Source of the DNA: Aphelenchoides besseyi
Taxonomy: Eukaryota > Nematoda > Chromadorea > Rhabditida > Aphelenchoididae
Reading direction: 5' to 3'
Length of the DNA stretch: 64,000 nucleotides
NCBI GenBank assembly: GCA_024699855.1
Contig: JAMPIQ010000002.1
Coordinates: 12,400,001 to 12,464,000 of the forward strand
The notes under the pieces were generated by a model. The model had not been told where the DNA came from, made no database searches, and was given only the letters and a program-made list of their open reading frames with translations. A program made the position numbers and the translations under genes. Within the stretch, counting starts at the first letter, position 1; each line of letters begins with the position of its first letter. Below, one piece after another: positions 11,301 to 23,666 of the stretch.

Positions 11301-14115
11301 TTCCTCGATACTAAGAAAACGGTGGGAAACGGCCTGCTCAACAAATTAGAAGTTATGCAAATGAAAAACCATGCAAATTTAACTTAGCGTCTGCAATTTC
11401 AGTTATGATTTGTTTTTAGGATTCGGTTGTGGAACAGGAAGAGGCGCCTGTTGAAGAACAAAAGACTGATGAACCAGTTACTGAAGAACCAGAACCAACT
11501 GAGGTATTTGTAAATATGCTAATTGACGCACTTTACTTTAATTATTGATGACTTCATAATAAGGAGTTGTTTTTTTATCAAAAATGTTTAATTTATCTTA
11601 TGTATTCGAATAATGTGTCAATTAGAAAAGAGCGTTCGAAGACAATGCGTTAATTGGAGTATTTAAGGTGCCGGAAGAAACTCCACAAACCGATGAAGCA
11701 GCTGAGGAACCAAAAGAAGAAACCGAAACGCCTGTTGTACAGGATGAAGCACCGAGCTCACCTCCGGCAGCTCGTGCAACTTCGCCTTCACCTCCTCCTC
11801 GCCATCGGGCTCAATCACCGTCACCACCACCTCGTCGCGGCCGTGATGCAGCACCAAGCGGAGATTACACTTCTTACGATCAAGTAGTTAATTTTCTTCA
11901 AACATTTTACTTGGATTCACTTCAGGATTCGCATCGGGAAACAATTCCTGCACGTATTCCTGCAGCCACTTCTTTTTCGTCCTGGAATCCACCCGAACGT
12001 TCCAGCTATCAACCGATCAGTCCGTGGGTGAATACAAGCCAAAAGTATCAGAGCGAATACACTTCGAACTCCACTTATCATCCACCAAATACTTACACGT
12101 CGATGTTCGATGATCTTGTGAATACCGGACCATTTTCTCAAAGTCTCTACGCAACAAACAGACTTTTGGAACGTTCACGTTCACGTACTCGTGAACGTCG
12201 TCAAGCTTTTCGTTCACAACGTTCAGCCTCCCAATATCTTCGTTATTCTTCTCAATTGCCGGCACCATTGAGAACTCGCGAGTATAGTACACCGCGATCA
12301 TCGAGTGTCAGTCGTGTTCCTGGACGATATGGTTCGTTCACCTCGTTTTTGGACTACAGTGGATCCAAAAACTACGAATTGTCGCGTTTTGGCAGCCGTG
12401 GATCGCTCTATGATTCAACTCAAGCACTCAGTCGTTCGAAGTATTTTCATTAATCGTATCACTGGATAACAACTCGTATTTTAGTTCTCGCGGCAACATT
12501 GATTACTTCCTTGGCGCTGGTCGCATGTCACGAGTCGATAGCTTCGTTAACAATCTGAACAGTCGATATGAATGGCAAGTTCCGGCCAATCACGAGGTCT
12601 ATCATGCACACTCACGCGGTCAGATCAGTTACGCACCGTTGAACGAATACGCGGTAAGATTTTGAACACAACATAGTCAAACTCTTGTAACCTAAAAAGC
12701 CCACTGCTATAAACCACACTAAAATAAACAGCTCTTGTGTTGTGATTGTCTTTCGTATTGAAACACTTTGTTGATTATACGCAGTTTGCACAATTCTTTT
12801 GTTTATTATACGCGTGTTATAGAGTTACTCGCACTCAAACAATTCATACATCGATTTTGGCAACGAAGCACGATTCCGTCGCTCGGTACGTGAGGGAACT
12901 CCCGTTCAATGGAAGGTACAAACTTGTTTTTCGTTTATTCATCAGTTAACTATATTTCAGAGTTTGTACGAGGTAAGATTGCGAATTCTGACTTTTTTGT
13001 TTCTTTATTTCGTTTTGTGATGTGCGTTGTCTAGCTGTCTATAGTCGAGAAGTTGGTTCACTTGAGCTGTAATTAGTGTTTTAAAAGTGTAAACGATCTA
13101 AATTACGAGCAAAACCTTCAAATTTGGTTGCGGTAAAGAATGAGCTTTTAAATGTTCAAATTTGTGTGTGCGTTTTATTCTCGTACTGTGTATGTTGGTT
13201 TTCAGACCCGAATTGGTGAACTGCAACGTAGTTTGTCGCGTGAACGTTTCGAACGTGATCGGGTAAGAACTATTCAATGTTTGTTTGTATGATTTTTGTT
13301 TCAGCTGAAAAACAAGTACTCCAAAGTATCCTATCAGCTGGAACAGGCGTCGAAACAAATGGATCTGTTGCGCACGAACTCGTACAGCTCGTTGAGGTCT
13401 GGGTCACAACCCAGAACTTCTGTCTTTAGTCATTTCTTCCCTTATTATTGAGTTCTTGTTCCTTCTTTGCATGTTCCTTTTTTTATGGTTTCTTCTTCAA
13501 CTTTCCGCTTTTTTCGTTTTCCGAAAACTAGCTGCCACAAACGTCTTTTATGCACTGCTTGGTTCTTTTGCTTTCTAATTGACAACATAAATGTTTGGTA
13601 CGCCAGTGTCCTAGGTTTGAATGTTACTCGTACTTTTACAATCCGAATTTCGATTAACTAAATAGCTCGATGCAATTTTGAAGAGTTTTTCTCAAGCTGT
13701 CTACACGATTAAAGTTTACAGTAACTAAACTTCGCATTAATGGAACCTCGAAACGAAACGTTTAGTTAAATTTGTTACTAAAAATAATTTCGTTGCGAAT
13801 CCAAACGTTGCTTCTTAGTTTCTTTGTTCGATTTTACCGTTATGTGAACTCAAATTGTCCAATTTCAGCCACTACACGCCGGCTACGCCACCAATATTCC
13901 AGCGGCCTACGATGCTGGATTGGCAAATCTCTACGGTGGTTTCGCCAAAGAGTGGGCAGGACGACTATAAGGAAACAACTCGTCGATTGCGCAGACAACG
14001 ATCCCCGGCAATTATGGCGAGTTGCGAATATCTTCCCCAGAGTTATCAGCGTTGGACATCCATCGATTCATTTGCCGAATTTCGGCCCTCAGTAATCAGT
14101 AGACGAAAAAAATAG
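8339..14115 (+). CDS. Large acidic, Pro/Ser-rich, intron-rich protein with Arg/Ser-rich and coiled-coil C-terminal part
   Basis: I do not recognise a named family. It starts MSDVDAP (intron 8360-8402) and continues with Glu-rich exons. After an intron of about 1 kb (8620-9650) come VPDIDITGTDNVD, more Glu/Val repeats, an exon with two near-perfect repeats (GSVRGSQVGSQPGTP, about 10400-10550), TPRTP-rich exons, an SPSPPPRHR tract, then an Arg/Ser block (ERSRSRTRERRQ) followed by SRGNIDYFLGAGRM. Near the end, TRIGELQRSLSRERFERDR and LKNKYSKVSYQLEQASKQMD form a predicted coiled coil. Splicing at 12437 skips an in-frame stop and keeps the frame. The last exon was chosen because only that frame follows the donor after SYSSL; it ends in SVISRRKK. 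The gene lies just upstream of two troponin T genes, so a cytoskeletal or sarcomeric role is possible, but that is inference only. Confidence 0.65.
12961..12972 (+). other. 12-nt microexon (SLYE) of the acidic gene
   Basis: The four codons AGT TTG TAC GAG are bounded by TATATTTCAG before and GTAAGA after. They join in phase 0 between the exon ending VREGTPVQWK and the coiled-coil exon starting TRIGELQRS at 13206. Confidence 0.6.
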
Positions 14116-15422
14116 CCACATTTCTAAAGTCTTCTTGTGTCCTCTTTAAATCGTTTTTCGTTTCAATTGTTCCACTTTTCATGTTCAAAGTTTAATGAAA
14201 AATTGTGCATTTTTCAATCCAATTATGTGTTTTGAATTATAGGTTAAGAATTTGCATTTCCTTCGTACTAACTGATACAAAATGCTCAATCTTGCTCATT
14301 CTTTTACATCGTTGCGATTGAAAGTCTGTCGACGGATTTTGTATGCAAACTGTCTGATTATCAAATAAAACTGCCCACATTCATTGGAATTCTTGAACAC
14401 ACGAGTTGTTCGTTATGATTTCTTGGTCGAAACCAACAGCTGTCGGCAAAAGTTTCGAGGTTATGGCGAATTAACAAGCCGTGATTAAAACAAATGCCAA
14501 CGCGTAGGCGGATCTTTTTTTCGTCTGATTCGCACATAAGAAACCGAGACTCAACACACGTGAAAACAAACGGATCCATGCGGACGTACGATACAATGAA
14601 AGGGCTAAGGTTGCTTTCAGTTTGCGTCAAACACTTTCGCCCACCCTCTCAGTTCATTCGGCTCAAGGCGGACAACTGCCGTTGGAAACACGTATCCAGA
14701 TGTCGTCCAGAGTTCGGTCTTTCGAGATATAATCGTGTGCACAAATAGCGCTTATTCCAACGGAACAAATGTTTCCGACACTGCAACGGCGACTCAACGG
14801 CCGCATCTTTTGATTTGCGAAGAGATCGTCGGCTTTGAAGACCAAACTTATCTGCCCGAAGACCAGTGCATCGGCATATGAAAACGCAAAGAATAGAAAA
14901 ACAAAACAAAATGCGATTGGTCTCCGCCTATTCGTCGTGATTGCCAATTGAATGAAAGAAATCGAACAAATCGGAAGTGGATGTAGAACGCACATCCAAA
15001 AGAATCAATAGTCGAATTGCAACAATGAAAGATCTGTTGCTCATTACAATCTTATCATTCGTTGGAGTGTTGATCAAACGAATTGCTTATTTCAAAATCT
15101 TTTTTTTGTTTCAATTGAACTTATTCTTTTCTATTGCGTAGCCACGACTTGTTTTTTCATTAGACCCATCAAAGGATTAAGATCTTTGGTTTGACTGATG
15201 TCAAAACCCAATCACTTTCCCAGCTTTTAAACCGTCAATTCCACAGCGTTGAACGGCTGTTGATCGTTGGGACAAAGTGAATGTGTTTTCGTTTGTAACG
15301 TGTGATTCGGAATCGGGTTTCGTGTTTGATTCGTGACACCTGTCATATCGAGATCGACGAAAATCAGTTTACATGGTTTCGCTTTTTAAGAACCCACTCA
15401 ACGCCAATTTTTCCAGTGAGCC
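14116..15422. other. Intergenic between the acidic gene and troponin T 1
   Basis: No supported coding exon. It ends in a T-rich acceptor-like tract (ATTTTTCCAG) directly before the troponin T start. Confidence 0.45.
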
Positions 15423-17653
15423 ATGTCTGAAGAAGAACAGTAGTAAGTAACGTTAAGAAACCAAATGTCTTTAAAAGTTTTACGACCATAAACTTACAAT
15501 TATAAACATGAGTTTAAAAAAACTCTTGTTTTAACTGAAAATCATTCAAAGTATTTATTTTGCAGCAGTGGCGAAGAGGAAGAATACGAGGAAGAAGGTA
15601 TGGAACTTATTAGCTCGACCGTTTTGACATCAAAGATAAACTTTTAATAGGCACGCAGGTTTTTGATTACAAGATTCAAACACAGAGTCCACAAAAACAA
15701 AGAACTAGTGGGGTTTTGTTACAAAAAACGCTGTTTATGTAGATAAACAAAGTGAAGACTTTAAAAAGCTTTGAGCGTTTTTGACTTCTATGGTCAAAGC
15801 AACATCACACTACAGAATCTGATGCAATCACCATTTAAAGCCTTAAGTCGTTTGGACGAAAGACATTAAACTCATTGTATCGATGCTTTTGCGTGTGAAC
15901 ATTGTTCTGGAAATGTAAAACTTTTAACTGATTGCTAGTGTCAAAACGTTCGTACTGAAAGCTCTAATTCGTTTGAAGAAGAGGAAGAGGTTCAAACTCC
16001 GGCTCCCCAGGAAACTACCGAACCCGAGGAAACTGCGTAAGTTACTTTCCAATAAAACTTTTGATTATTTCTGGATAAAACAGTATTTGAAGTTTCTATT
16101 TTAATTGACAATTATTTTAATATTAAGTTAATTATTGGCATGAAATGGTCAACATCGTATTTGCAGACAACCTACCGTTGATTCCACACCAGCCGCTGTT
16201 CCCGAGTCGGATGGACATGTGGAAGAAGCTCCAAAGTAAGTAATTACATTCTAATTTAACTCTTTTGTTTTCAGACTTCGACGTGCACCGCAAACGAAAC
16301 ATGACGAACCGGAGCAAAGTCTTACCGAAGCCGAACAAGCTATGCTTGCGGCGAAGCAACGTCACGAACAAGAAGAAGCCGCTCGTATCATCGATTACGA
16401 GCAAAAAAGAGCTCAAGAACGTGATCAGGTTGAAATGGAGTTAGTCGAATTGCGTCAACGTCAAGCTGAACGAAAGAAACAACGCGAACAAGAAGAGGCT
16501 GAGTTTGCAGCTCGTCGTCGACAAGATGATGAACGTCGCCGTCAACAAGAGGTATTTTGCATGCAAATAATTAGATAGCAAATGTTTTAGGAAGAACGTA
16601 AAAATCGCATCGAAGCGGAAAAAGCTCGTCGTGACGAAGAGAAATTGAAACGACAACAGGTCATTCCAACACGGTATTCAAATACATGATTGAAGTTGCA
16701 GATGATGGCTGGAGGATTTATTGGCGCTGGAAGTGGCGGAACACCGGGACGTAACTTCGTGGTTACCAAGAAAGAAGGCTCAGAACAAGCCGGAAACTCT
16801 GGAACCGAAAAGAAACGCGGTCGCACTGCTGAAGAGATTGCTGAAGCAAAGGTAGTTGTTTTAAAACTGCATAGGATATTTATTTATTTTAGTCCAACTA
16901 CATGTCGATCATCAATCGTCCAGTCGATGTGTCGAACTTATTACCAAATGATTTGAAGGCAAAGATCAAACAATTGCATGCTCGTATTGTCAAATTGGAA
17001 GCGGAAAAATATGATTTGGAGAAACGCCAAAAGAATCAAGAATACGATGTACGTATTAGACAAAAGGTGACATGCGTTTATATAATATGTTCTAGCTCAA
17101 AGAGTTGCAAGAACGTGAGTCTCAACGAGCTCGCAACAAGGCTCTTGCTCGCGGTCTTGAAGTTGAAGAAAACGAGGGACGAACTATGCCACCAAAGATC
17201 AACGTCGCTTCCAAATTCGACAGACAAAAAGATCATCGAGGATACGGCGATCGTCGTAATTTGTTCGAGAATCCAGTCGTTAAGAAGCCACCAAGCATTG
17301 CACGCGGTACCGCAAAACCACCCAGTGATTGGGGTAAGCTGATCAGTTCACTATTTTCACTCACGTAAATTCTCTAGGTCGCAAAGCAAACGAAGAGTTG
17401 GAGGCTCTTCGCAAGAACTTGGAAGGTTTCCGCTATGTAGAACAAGTTCAAGTCGAGGGAGCACGACCACCAGTCGAACCGAAACCGCTTCAACTTCCAT
17501 CTAGTGAAGTAAGTTTGGGTCTTCGTTTGTTGTTTCTAAAATAACAGCGTTTAGTTTGATGAAGGCGACCAACCGCAAGAACAACAAAAAGAACAACCAG
17601 CTGAGACGCCATCTGAACCACCGGCTAAACCAAAACGTGCTGGACGTGCTTAA
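15423..17653 (+). CDS. Troponin T, copy 1
   Basis: Tropomyosin-binding subunit of the troponin complex on muscle thin filaments. The ATG at 15423 gives the classic acidic N-terminus ([17 protein letters not shown] after splicing). The central region has the family signature [20 protein letters not shown] and a long Arg/Glu coiled coil, then [39 protein letters not shown] and [20 protein letters not shown]. The product is about 430 residues. It ends in a Pro/Lys-rich tail ([13 protein letters not shown] 17651-17653) instead of the very long poly-Glu tail of insects. About a dozen exons; short acidic 5' exons, separated by longer introns (about 350 nt at 15599-15960), are the usual site of alternative splicing in this family. 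A paralogue follows 750 bp downstream on the same strand. Confidence 0.95.
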
Positions 17654-18404
17654 AAATCCACTCGATTGCTCTCGTATTCTTCTCTAAATGATTTTCTCTT
17701 GTATTCTGCTTTAATCAAAAGAACAGTAACCGTTTTTCGGTGATTATTGAACGCACAACCAATAAATTTTTAGCTGTTGTCAATAATCATCTTGTTAATG
17801 TGTTCAAGAAACAATAGTGAGGTGGAATTGTCTGTTGTTCTCTTTTCTGCTAGGAGGGCGGTTTCGGTTTAATGGTCCAGCATTTTCGCCGAACTTTGCA
17901 TTACGATCAACTTGAGCCGATGTGTGGGTGTAATGCGATAGTCCAAAGTCGTTGTTTTAACGGCGCTTAGCCCTCGGAACGCCACAAAACTGCGTCGACC
18001 GCAACAGCCAACTTCAACAGATCGCTCGTCAAAGTTCGAATTGCCGCTGCGGAGGTGACAAGTCGAGATTATGAAGTGAAACAACCTAGCGGTAAAAACG
18101 CACATTAAAAACCGACCGAATGTCATGAATCGAAAGAAGGAACGTAAAAACTCGACGTCTTTAAACCTCCGACTACGTTGTCAGTTCAGCTAATGCTGCA
18201 CATCAAACTGCTGACAAGCGGTTGAGAGTCGTTTCGGATTTTCAGTATTCGTTACCGTCATGAGTTTGGCATGTCACTTATAACTCTTCAAGGTTTCATG
18301 ACTTCGTTACATCATCAACATCAAAGTTAACTACATTCAACAGTCGTGCCTATTCGTGATTATTCGTCCGAATTACAAACTTAATTGCAGAGAAACTACC
18401 CAAA
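17654..18404. other. Intergenic between the two troponin T genes
   Basis: No supported exon; contains the 3' UTR of copy 1 and the 5' flank of copy 2. AATTGCAG precedes the copy 2 start by about 15 nt. Confidence 0.45.
17761..17766 (+). terminator. Poly(A) signal of troponin T 1
   Basis: AATAAA 108 nt after the stop codon. Confidence 0.6.
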
Positions 18405-20856
18405 ATGTCGGCAGAAGAAGAATCGGTCTAGTATGTTTAGCGACGTAAAATATTATAAAAGAATTGTTTTAGTGATGAAGAAGAGGAAGAAGAAGAGGTC
18501 AGAGCCTAGACGATTTCGGATTTGCTATTTCCACAAACGACATTTTCGAACTGAAACTCTCAGAGATTAGAAGTCTTCCAATTTGTGTAGAACATAGATC
18601 TTTTTTACTTTTTAATTAACTCTAAGTATTTGGAAATAGACTGTCTATGTCGAAAATGTCGGTATTGAAAACGTGTATCCGAAACCGTCTATGTCGCAGG
18701 TCGAGGAAGCCGAAGCTCCAGCAGAAACCACGTAAGTCATGTAACTTTAAAAACAGAAATGTCGGTACACTTCGCAAACTCTCTATGATAAAATTTTAAG
18801 ATCTTTTGTTTGGAACTAATGACAAGCGTTTTGTAGAGCTGCTGAATCAGAAGCTGCACCGGAAACAGAAGATGGCGGCGATGAAGAGGGAGATGAAAAC
18901 GAGTAACCTGCAGCAATGCATACTGATAATCAATTTCGCGTATTCTAGAGCTCCAACTGAAGAAGAGAAACCGCGATCAAGACCGCCACCACCGCCTGAA
19001 CCAGAAAGAGATCCTGAAAGTATGACCGAAGCCGAACAAGCCATGTTGGCAGCAAAAAAACGTCATGAAGAAGAGCAGGTAGTTAAATTGACATTTGATC
19101 TCAAGTAATTGTGGCTAACAATGTATTCTGCATATTCTTTATGAGTCGAAAACAAAATACTCAGCACTGATGTTCAGGAAGCCAAACTGGCTGATTACGA
19201 ACAACGTCGTTTGGCCGAACGTGAACAAATTGAACAAGAGCTGCGCGAGTTGAAAGAGAAACAAATTGAACGACGAAAACAACGTGAGCAAGAAGAAGCC
19301 GAGTTCGCGGAGCGTCGTCGTGAAGACGAAGCTCGTCGACGACAACAGGAGGTGTGTTCAGCAAACGTACAGCAACAATTTCAGCAATTTAGGAAGAACG
19401 CAAAGCCAAAATTGAAGCTGAGAAAATTCGTCGTGCCGAGGAGAAGATGAAACGTCAACAAGTAATTGAAGTTCGTTTTTGTAGTAAATAACGGTTCTTT
19501 TAGATGATGGCTGGTGGATTTGCTGGATTTCAAGGCGGAGCTGGCGAAGGCAAAAATTTCGTCATTCCTGAGAAGGGCGAAGCGTCTGAAGACAACAAAC
19601 CGGGTCTGGGACAACCAAGTACTGGTCGTAAGGGTTTGAGCAGCGAGCAAAAGGCCGAAGCCAAGCGAAATTATATGTCGAGTGTCAACCGACCAGTCGA
19701 CGTTTCCAACTTGTTGCCAAATGACATCAAAGCCAAGATTAAACAACTACACGCAAAAATCGTCAAACTGGAAGGCGAAAAGTACGATTTGGAGAAACGA
19801 CAAGAGAGACAAGTGATTATTGGTTCTGAGTTTTGAGATTACAAATCTTTAGGAATACGATCTCAAAGAGTTGACCGAAAGAGAGAAGAATCAAGCACGT
19901 AGTAAGGCAATGAAAGCCGGAGTCGAGCCGACCGAAGATGCAGGAAGTGGACCGGTGAGTTTAATTTTCTAAAACTTATTCTAACTTCTATTTCTTAGCC
20001 CAAAGTCAACGTTTCCTCCAAATTTGATCGTCAAGTCGACCGAAGATCGTACGGTGATCGTCGTAACTTGTTTGAGAAGGTTAGTATCTTATTGCCTTCT
20101 TTCACAGAGAACATCTTCAGCCCTTCGTTAAACCAGCTCCGAGCATCGGTATGTTTTGTTCCAGCAAATGTTCTAATTCTTGTTTCAGCACATGGTTCCG
20201 GTCGTCCACCACCACAATGGGGTGCAAAGAATACCGAGGAATTGGAAGTGATTCGCAAAACCAATGAAGAACGTCCGAAGTACGTGGAAATTGCTCCAAT
20301 AGAAAAGGTGTTGCCCTGTCAAGTTATTCCGATGCAGATTCCGACCGAAGAGTTCGAAGAAAGTGCACCTCAGCCTGTAAGTGAACCAATAGAGACAAAA
20401 AGGGATAGAGATGCCGTGTTGTTAGCCCGCTTATTGAAACGATGATCGCAATCCCGATTTCAGCAATCTTCCAAATCCGCTAAATGGGCCGAAAATCGTT
20501 CGTATTCCGTTTCTGAAATTATGGATGACATCGAGAAAAATGGCTCGTCCTTTTCGAACGCATAAACTTCAAAAAGCGGTTGAGATTTTCGAACTCATTT
20601 TAGTTTGTGTAGATTAGGACAATGGTATTTTGTTCAAACTAACGGGGTTTTCATTCGTAACAATAAACACTCATACGATCAGTTTGTTCGGAAAACGGCG
20701 CGTTTATCATTTCCCCTTCGTGCGTTGATGGAAGTTTCATGATGATGGCAAAAACTTGTGAATTTGTAGGGAAAACGTCATCGTGGTTCGGCGGTTGCCG
20801 GCGAAGAGACGGGAGGACCAGTGGCCGAAGAAGCTCCCGAGGAAGTTGCTGCCTAA
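18405..20856 (+). CDS. Troponin T, copy 2, with two alternative last exons
   Basis: A second thin-filament troponin T. It starts MSAEEESVY, followed by an acidic run, an Ala/Glu-rich part and a proline stretch (RPPPPPEPE) absent from copy 1. The core aligns with copy 1 throughout: [107 protein letters not shown] and AHGSGRPPPQWG. After the exon ending in SAPQP (phase 0), two different terminal exons fit: 20464-20565 (ends SSFSNA, TAA) and 20770-20856 (starts GKRHRGSAVAGEE, ends EEAPEEVAA, TAA). Each has its own downstream AATAAA. The exon-by-exon correspondence with copy 1 shows an old tandem duplication. Confidence 0.93.
20464..20565 (+). other. Proximal alternative terminal exon of troponin T 2
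   Basis: Preceded by CGATTTCAG, phase 0, ends at TAA 20563-20565. AATAAA at 20662-20667 could end this transcript. Confidence 0.6.
20770..20856 (+). other. Distal alternative terminal exon of troponin T 2
   Basis: Preceded by AATTTGTAG, phase 0, acidic Ala/Glu-rich peptide ending at TAA 20854-20856. AATAAA lies at 20998-21003. It resembles the Glu-rich C-terminal extension of arthropod troponin T in miniature. Confidence 0.6.
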
Positions 20857-21668
20857 TTCGGTGAACGGCTTTCCACCTCTCAATCGTTTATTCAAATGCT
20901 TCCGCTTTTTCATCGATGGTCTTTGTCCATCCAAACTCGCTCTCTCGTACACATGCATTCAGAAAATTGCCGTCGATTGTCTTTTTGATTGATTACGAAT
21001 AAACAGTAAACGGCGATATGAGTGGCTATGTAAACGAATTCCAATTGAACCTACGGGATATTGAAAAGGAATTCCGTTGAAGTATAATCTTTGGAAGCAT
21101 TCGAGCCAAATGGATGTTACGCAACGAAGTTAATGCAATCGCCGCAGGTTTTTTAATCCAACTTCCTGGCCATTTGATGGACAGGAGCTTGTTCATTTGA
21201 AACTCAAATGATTCACTGGAAGCCGCGAAACTGCGAATGATTTAGTGAACACGACTGGTCGAGACGGGGCCAAGTGGACTTGTCATTAGGAAGATTTATG
21301 CGCGTTTTCAAATTTTTACTTTTCGAGTTTATCGCCTCGGGGCCCGAAAAATAGTTAAAAGTCAAAGTTGGAACAATTGCCACTTTTCACCTAAAGAGCG
21401 AAGTTGTCGGGTCTTCGCTTCACGAACCTCCTTCCTTATCCAAATTTCGCTTCTCCGGTTCGTCCGTTTGTTTTCAAGCCGATTACTGCGGGAATTTCGG
21501 TTTCGTTTATTGCGCTAAGGATTGCGGTTTCGTTGTTGCAATGTCGACAGATCGAATTAATTGGTTTCCAACAAACTTTGTCTTGAAACTAAGAGTTCCA
21601 TTGCGTGTATGTTGTGTTGATTGTTGCCGACATACGACTTCGCTTTTCATTTGGATTTCAGTTTGATT
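20857..21668. other. Intergenic, troponin T 2 to aquaporin
   Basis: No supported exon. It ends with GGATTTCAG seven nt before the aquaporin ATG. Confidence 0.45.
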
Positions 21669-23000
21669 ATGAATCCGCGAACGGCAGATTACGATTCTCG
21701 CAATCTCTACGGAACTTATCCGGGAAAGTTCTCGGAGTTTGCGTTGCGTAACAATGCCGACGAGTTTCAAATGTCGACCGATGGACCGGTACGTGGTATT
21801 CTGAGGAAGAATCAGCACAGACCGACCATCTACTTGAACGGCTACGATCACTATTCCAATGGCAATGATCCACAGATGTTTGCGAAAAAAGTGAGTGGTT
21901 GAATTGCAGGTTGATAGTTTCGAAAAGCATCTTTATTGACTATTTTAAGGTTACTGCGAAGAAAGAGAGCAAATGGAATGCGGTTTATGATCGTTTGATA
22001 CGTCCATGTCTTGCTGAAGTTTTCGTGTTGTGCATCTCTGTTTTTATCTTCAAGCATGTTGAAACACAAATCACCGAACGACAAATCACTTTCTTTACAC
22101 GAATTCTACTTCTTTCTGCAGTTGACGCCGCAATAGTTGGAATATTTTTGACCGCTTTTGAGACGTGAGTTGTGATCTCCGAATCGTTTGATGTTCTTGC
22201 AGCGTACAAATCAACGCGGTGATTACTGTAGCTCAGCTTTTCTCGTTCAACACCCCGTGGTATTTGTGTATTCTTTTGGTAGGAATGCAACTTGGTTGGT
22301 AGCAGAAAACAAATCTAATTTTTCGATTCTTTTAAGTTGGTGGTGCATGTGGAACGGGACTGTTTTATGTAAAAAACAATTCGCGTATTTCTCTAATACG
22401 CAATTTTCAGCTTGCGCATACGGGAATGTATCCCACTCTTCCAAAGCTAGTAATCGACGCCAACGATTTCGATTTTACGAGCAGTGTTACCGAATTGGTG
22501 AGTATTCCAATGAACTAAATCCAATGAAGATGCCCAGATTATCTGTCAATTCGTTGGCACGTTAGTCGTGTGTATTAGCTTTTTGATGGCAACTCAACCG
22601 GTCGGAACTTCTCGACTTTACATCGCTCGACTGGTACGCAGTCCACTGAGCGTTGTATCGGCCGTAGCGTTAAGTTCATTCATGAGGTTGTTCGTATGAA
22701 AATAACTAGTAGAATTCTTACATTCAGTTTACTTCACTCCAATATTTCATGGAATCCAGTGGTTGCGTTCTCACTTTCGATATACCACTTCATCAAAGGC
22801 GGTGGAGGATCTTTGTCGTGGCATAATCAATTCATTTTCTGGCTTGGACCAGTTCTTGGAGCCTTAGCCGCCTGTTTTCTATTCAGGTATCAAAGAAGTT
22901 CTACTCGAGTTTTGTCATCAACTTGTACTTTAGATTTATATTGGCTCCTCGAGATAGACGAGTTCAACTGTGCGACAACTCACCCGACTACTCGGTTTAA
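21669..23000 (+). CDS. Aquaporin-like channel with altered NPA boxes
   Basis: Major intrinsic protein (water or small-solute channel). The chosen ATG (21669) gives a cytoplasmic N-tail of about 75 residues; an ATG 16 codons upstream is also open. After splicing: RLIRPCLAEVFVLCISVFIF (TM1), AVDAAIVGIFLTAFE (TM2), then loop B QINAVITVAQLFSF, ILLVGMQLVGGACGTGLFY (TM3), FVGTLVVCISFLMATQ (TM4), LVRSPLSVVSAVALSSFM (TM5), loop E HSNISWNPVVAFSLSI, and WLGPVLGALAACFLFRF (TM6). The tail ends DNSPDYSV, TAA 22998-23000. The first box reads NAV instead of NPA and the second NPV. Second-box NPV is close to canonical, but loss of the first proline is unusual and recalls the divergent AQP11/12-type group. 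The usual Arg two residues after box 2 is not seen. AATAAA lies at 23056. Confidence 0.82.
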
Positions 23001-23666
23001 ATGACCAGCTTTTGTAATTAGTTTATGTTATAATACTGTACAGACGTTTGTTTGCAATAAATAGGAAAACAAACGAATGATCGGAAGTGTACTGACCGCG
23101 TTTTTGGACGATCGGTCTTCTAACGATTATAGTTATTTCGCAATTACAAAAGATCAACATGAACAACAACAAAACAAACCGTCTAATCTCCGTCGATTGT
23201 CGTGAAAACCGCGATTATCTGATTGGTAATCAACGTCCGTCGATCGAAAACTCCCCCAGAAAACTCTCATCTCGTGGCCGATTTTTGCAGCGCACGATTG
23301 ACCATCGAATTTTGTAACATTCGTATGTTTAGTGGCCAGTCCATCAAACCCTTCAACCTTTTGTGTTGAGGGTTAAGAGTGCGCGGCTTGTTCGCTTACC
23401 TCCGCGTGTGTTGGCTATTTGTTCACGATAATGCTCATCCTTTTCCATTCATCACACGCAGTCGCGACCACTCGTCCGCAGCTCAAAAGGATCAAAAAGT
23501 AAAATTTCACTTCACTTTCTTCCCATTTTACTTTGTTCGTCGTTTTCTTGATCGTCGATTCGATTTCTAATTGCATTTCACTTTACAAACTTGTCCGAAA
23601 TTACGCAATAATACTTGACCTTTACTAGTCAATAGTTTTGCCCAACTAGTAATCACAATCTTAGAT
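23001..23666. other. Intergenic, aquaporin to CX-like gene
   Basis: Contains the aquaporin poly(A) signal (23056-23061) and no supported exon. Confidence 0.4.

Noticed and set aside
12420..12453. Stop codon after KYFH as the end of the acidic gene
   Set aside because: A donor a few bases earlier joins in phase to SRGNIDYF and later coding exons, so the stop is intronic; it could still mark an unspliced short isoform.
13772..14095. Alternative reading of the last exon of the acidic gene
   Set aside because: The donor after SYSSL is phase 2 and only fits the frame ending SVISRRKK.
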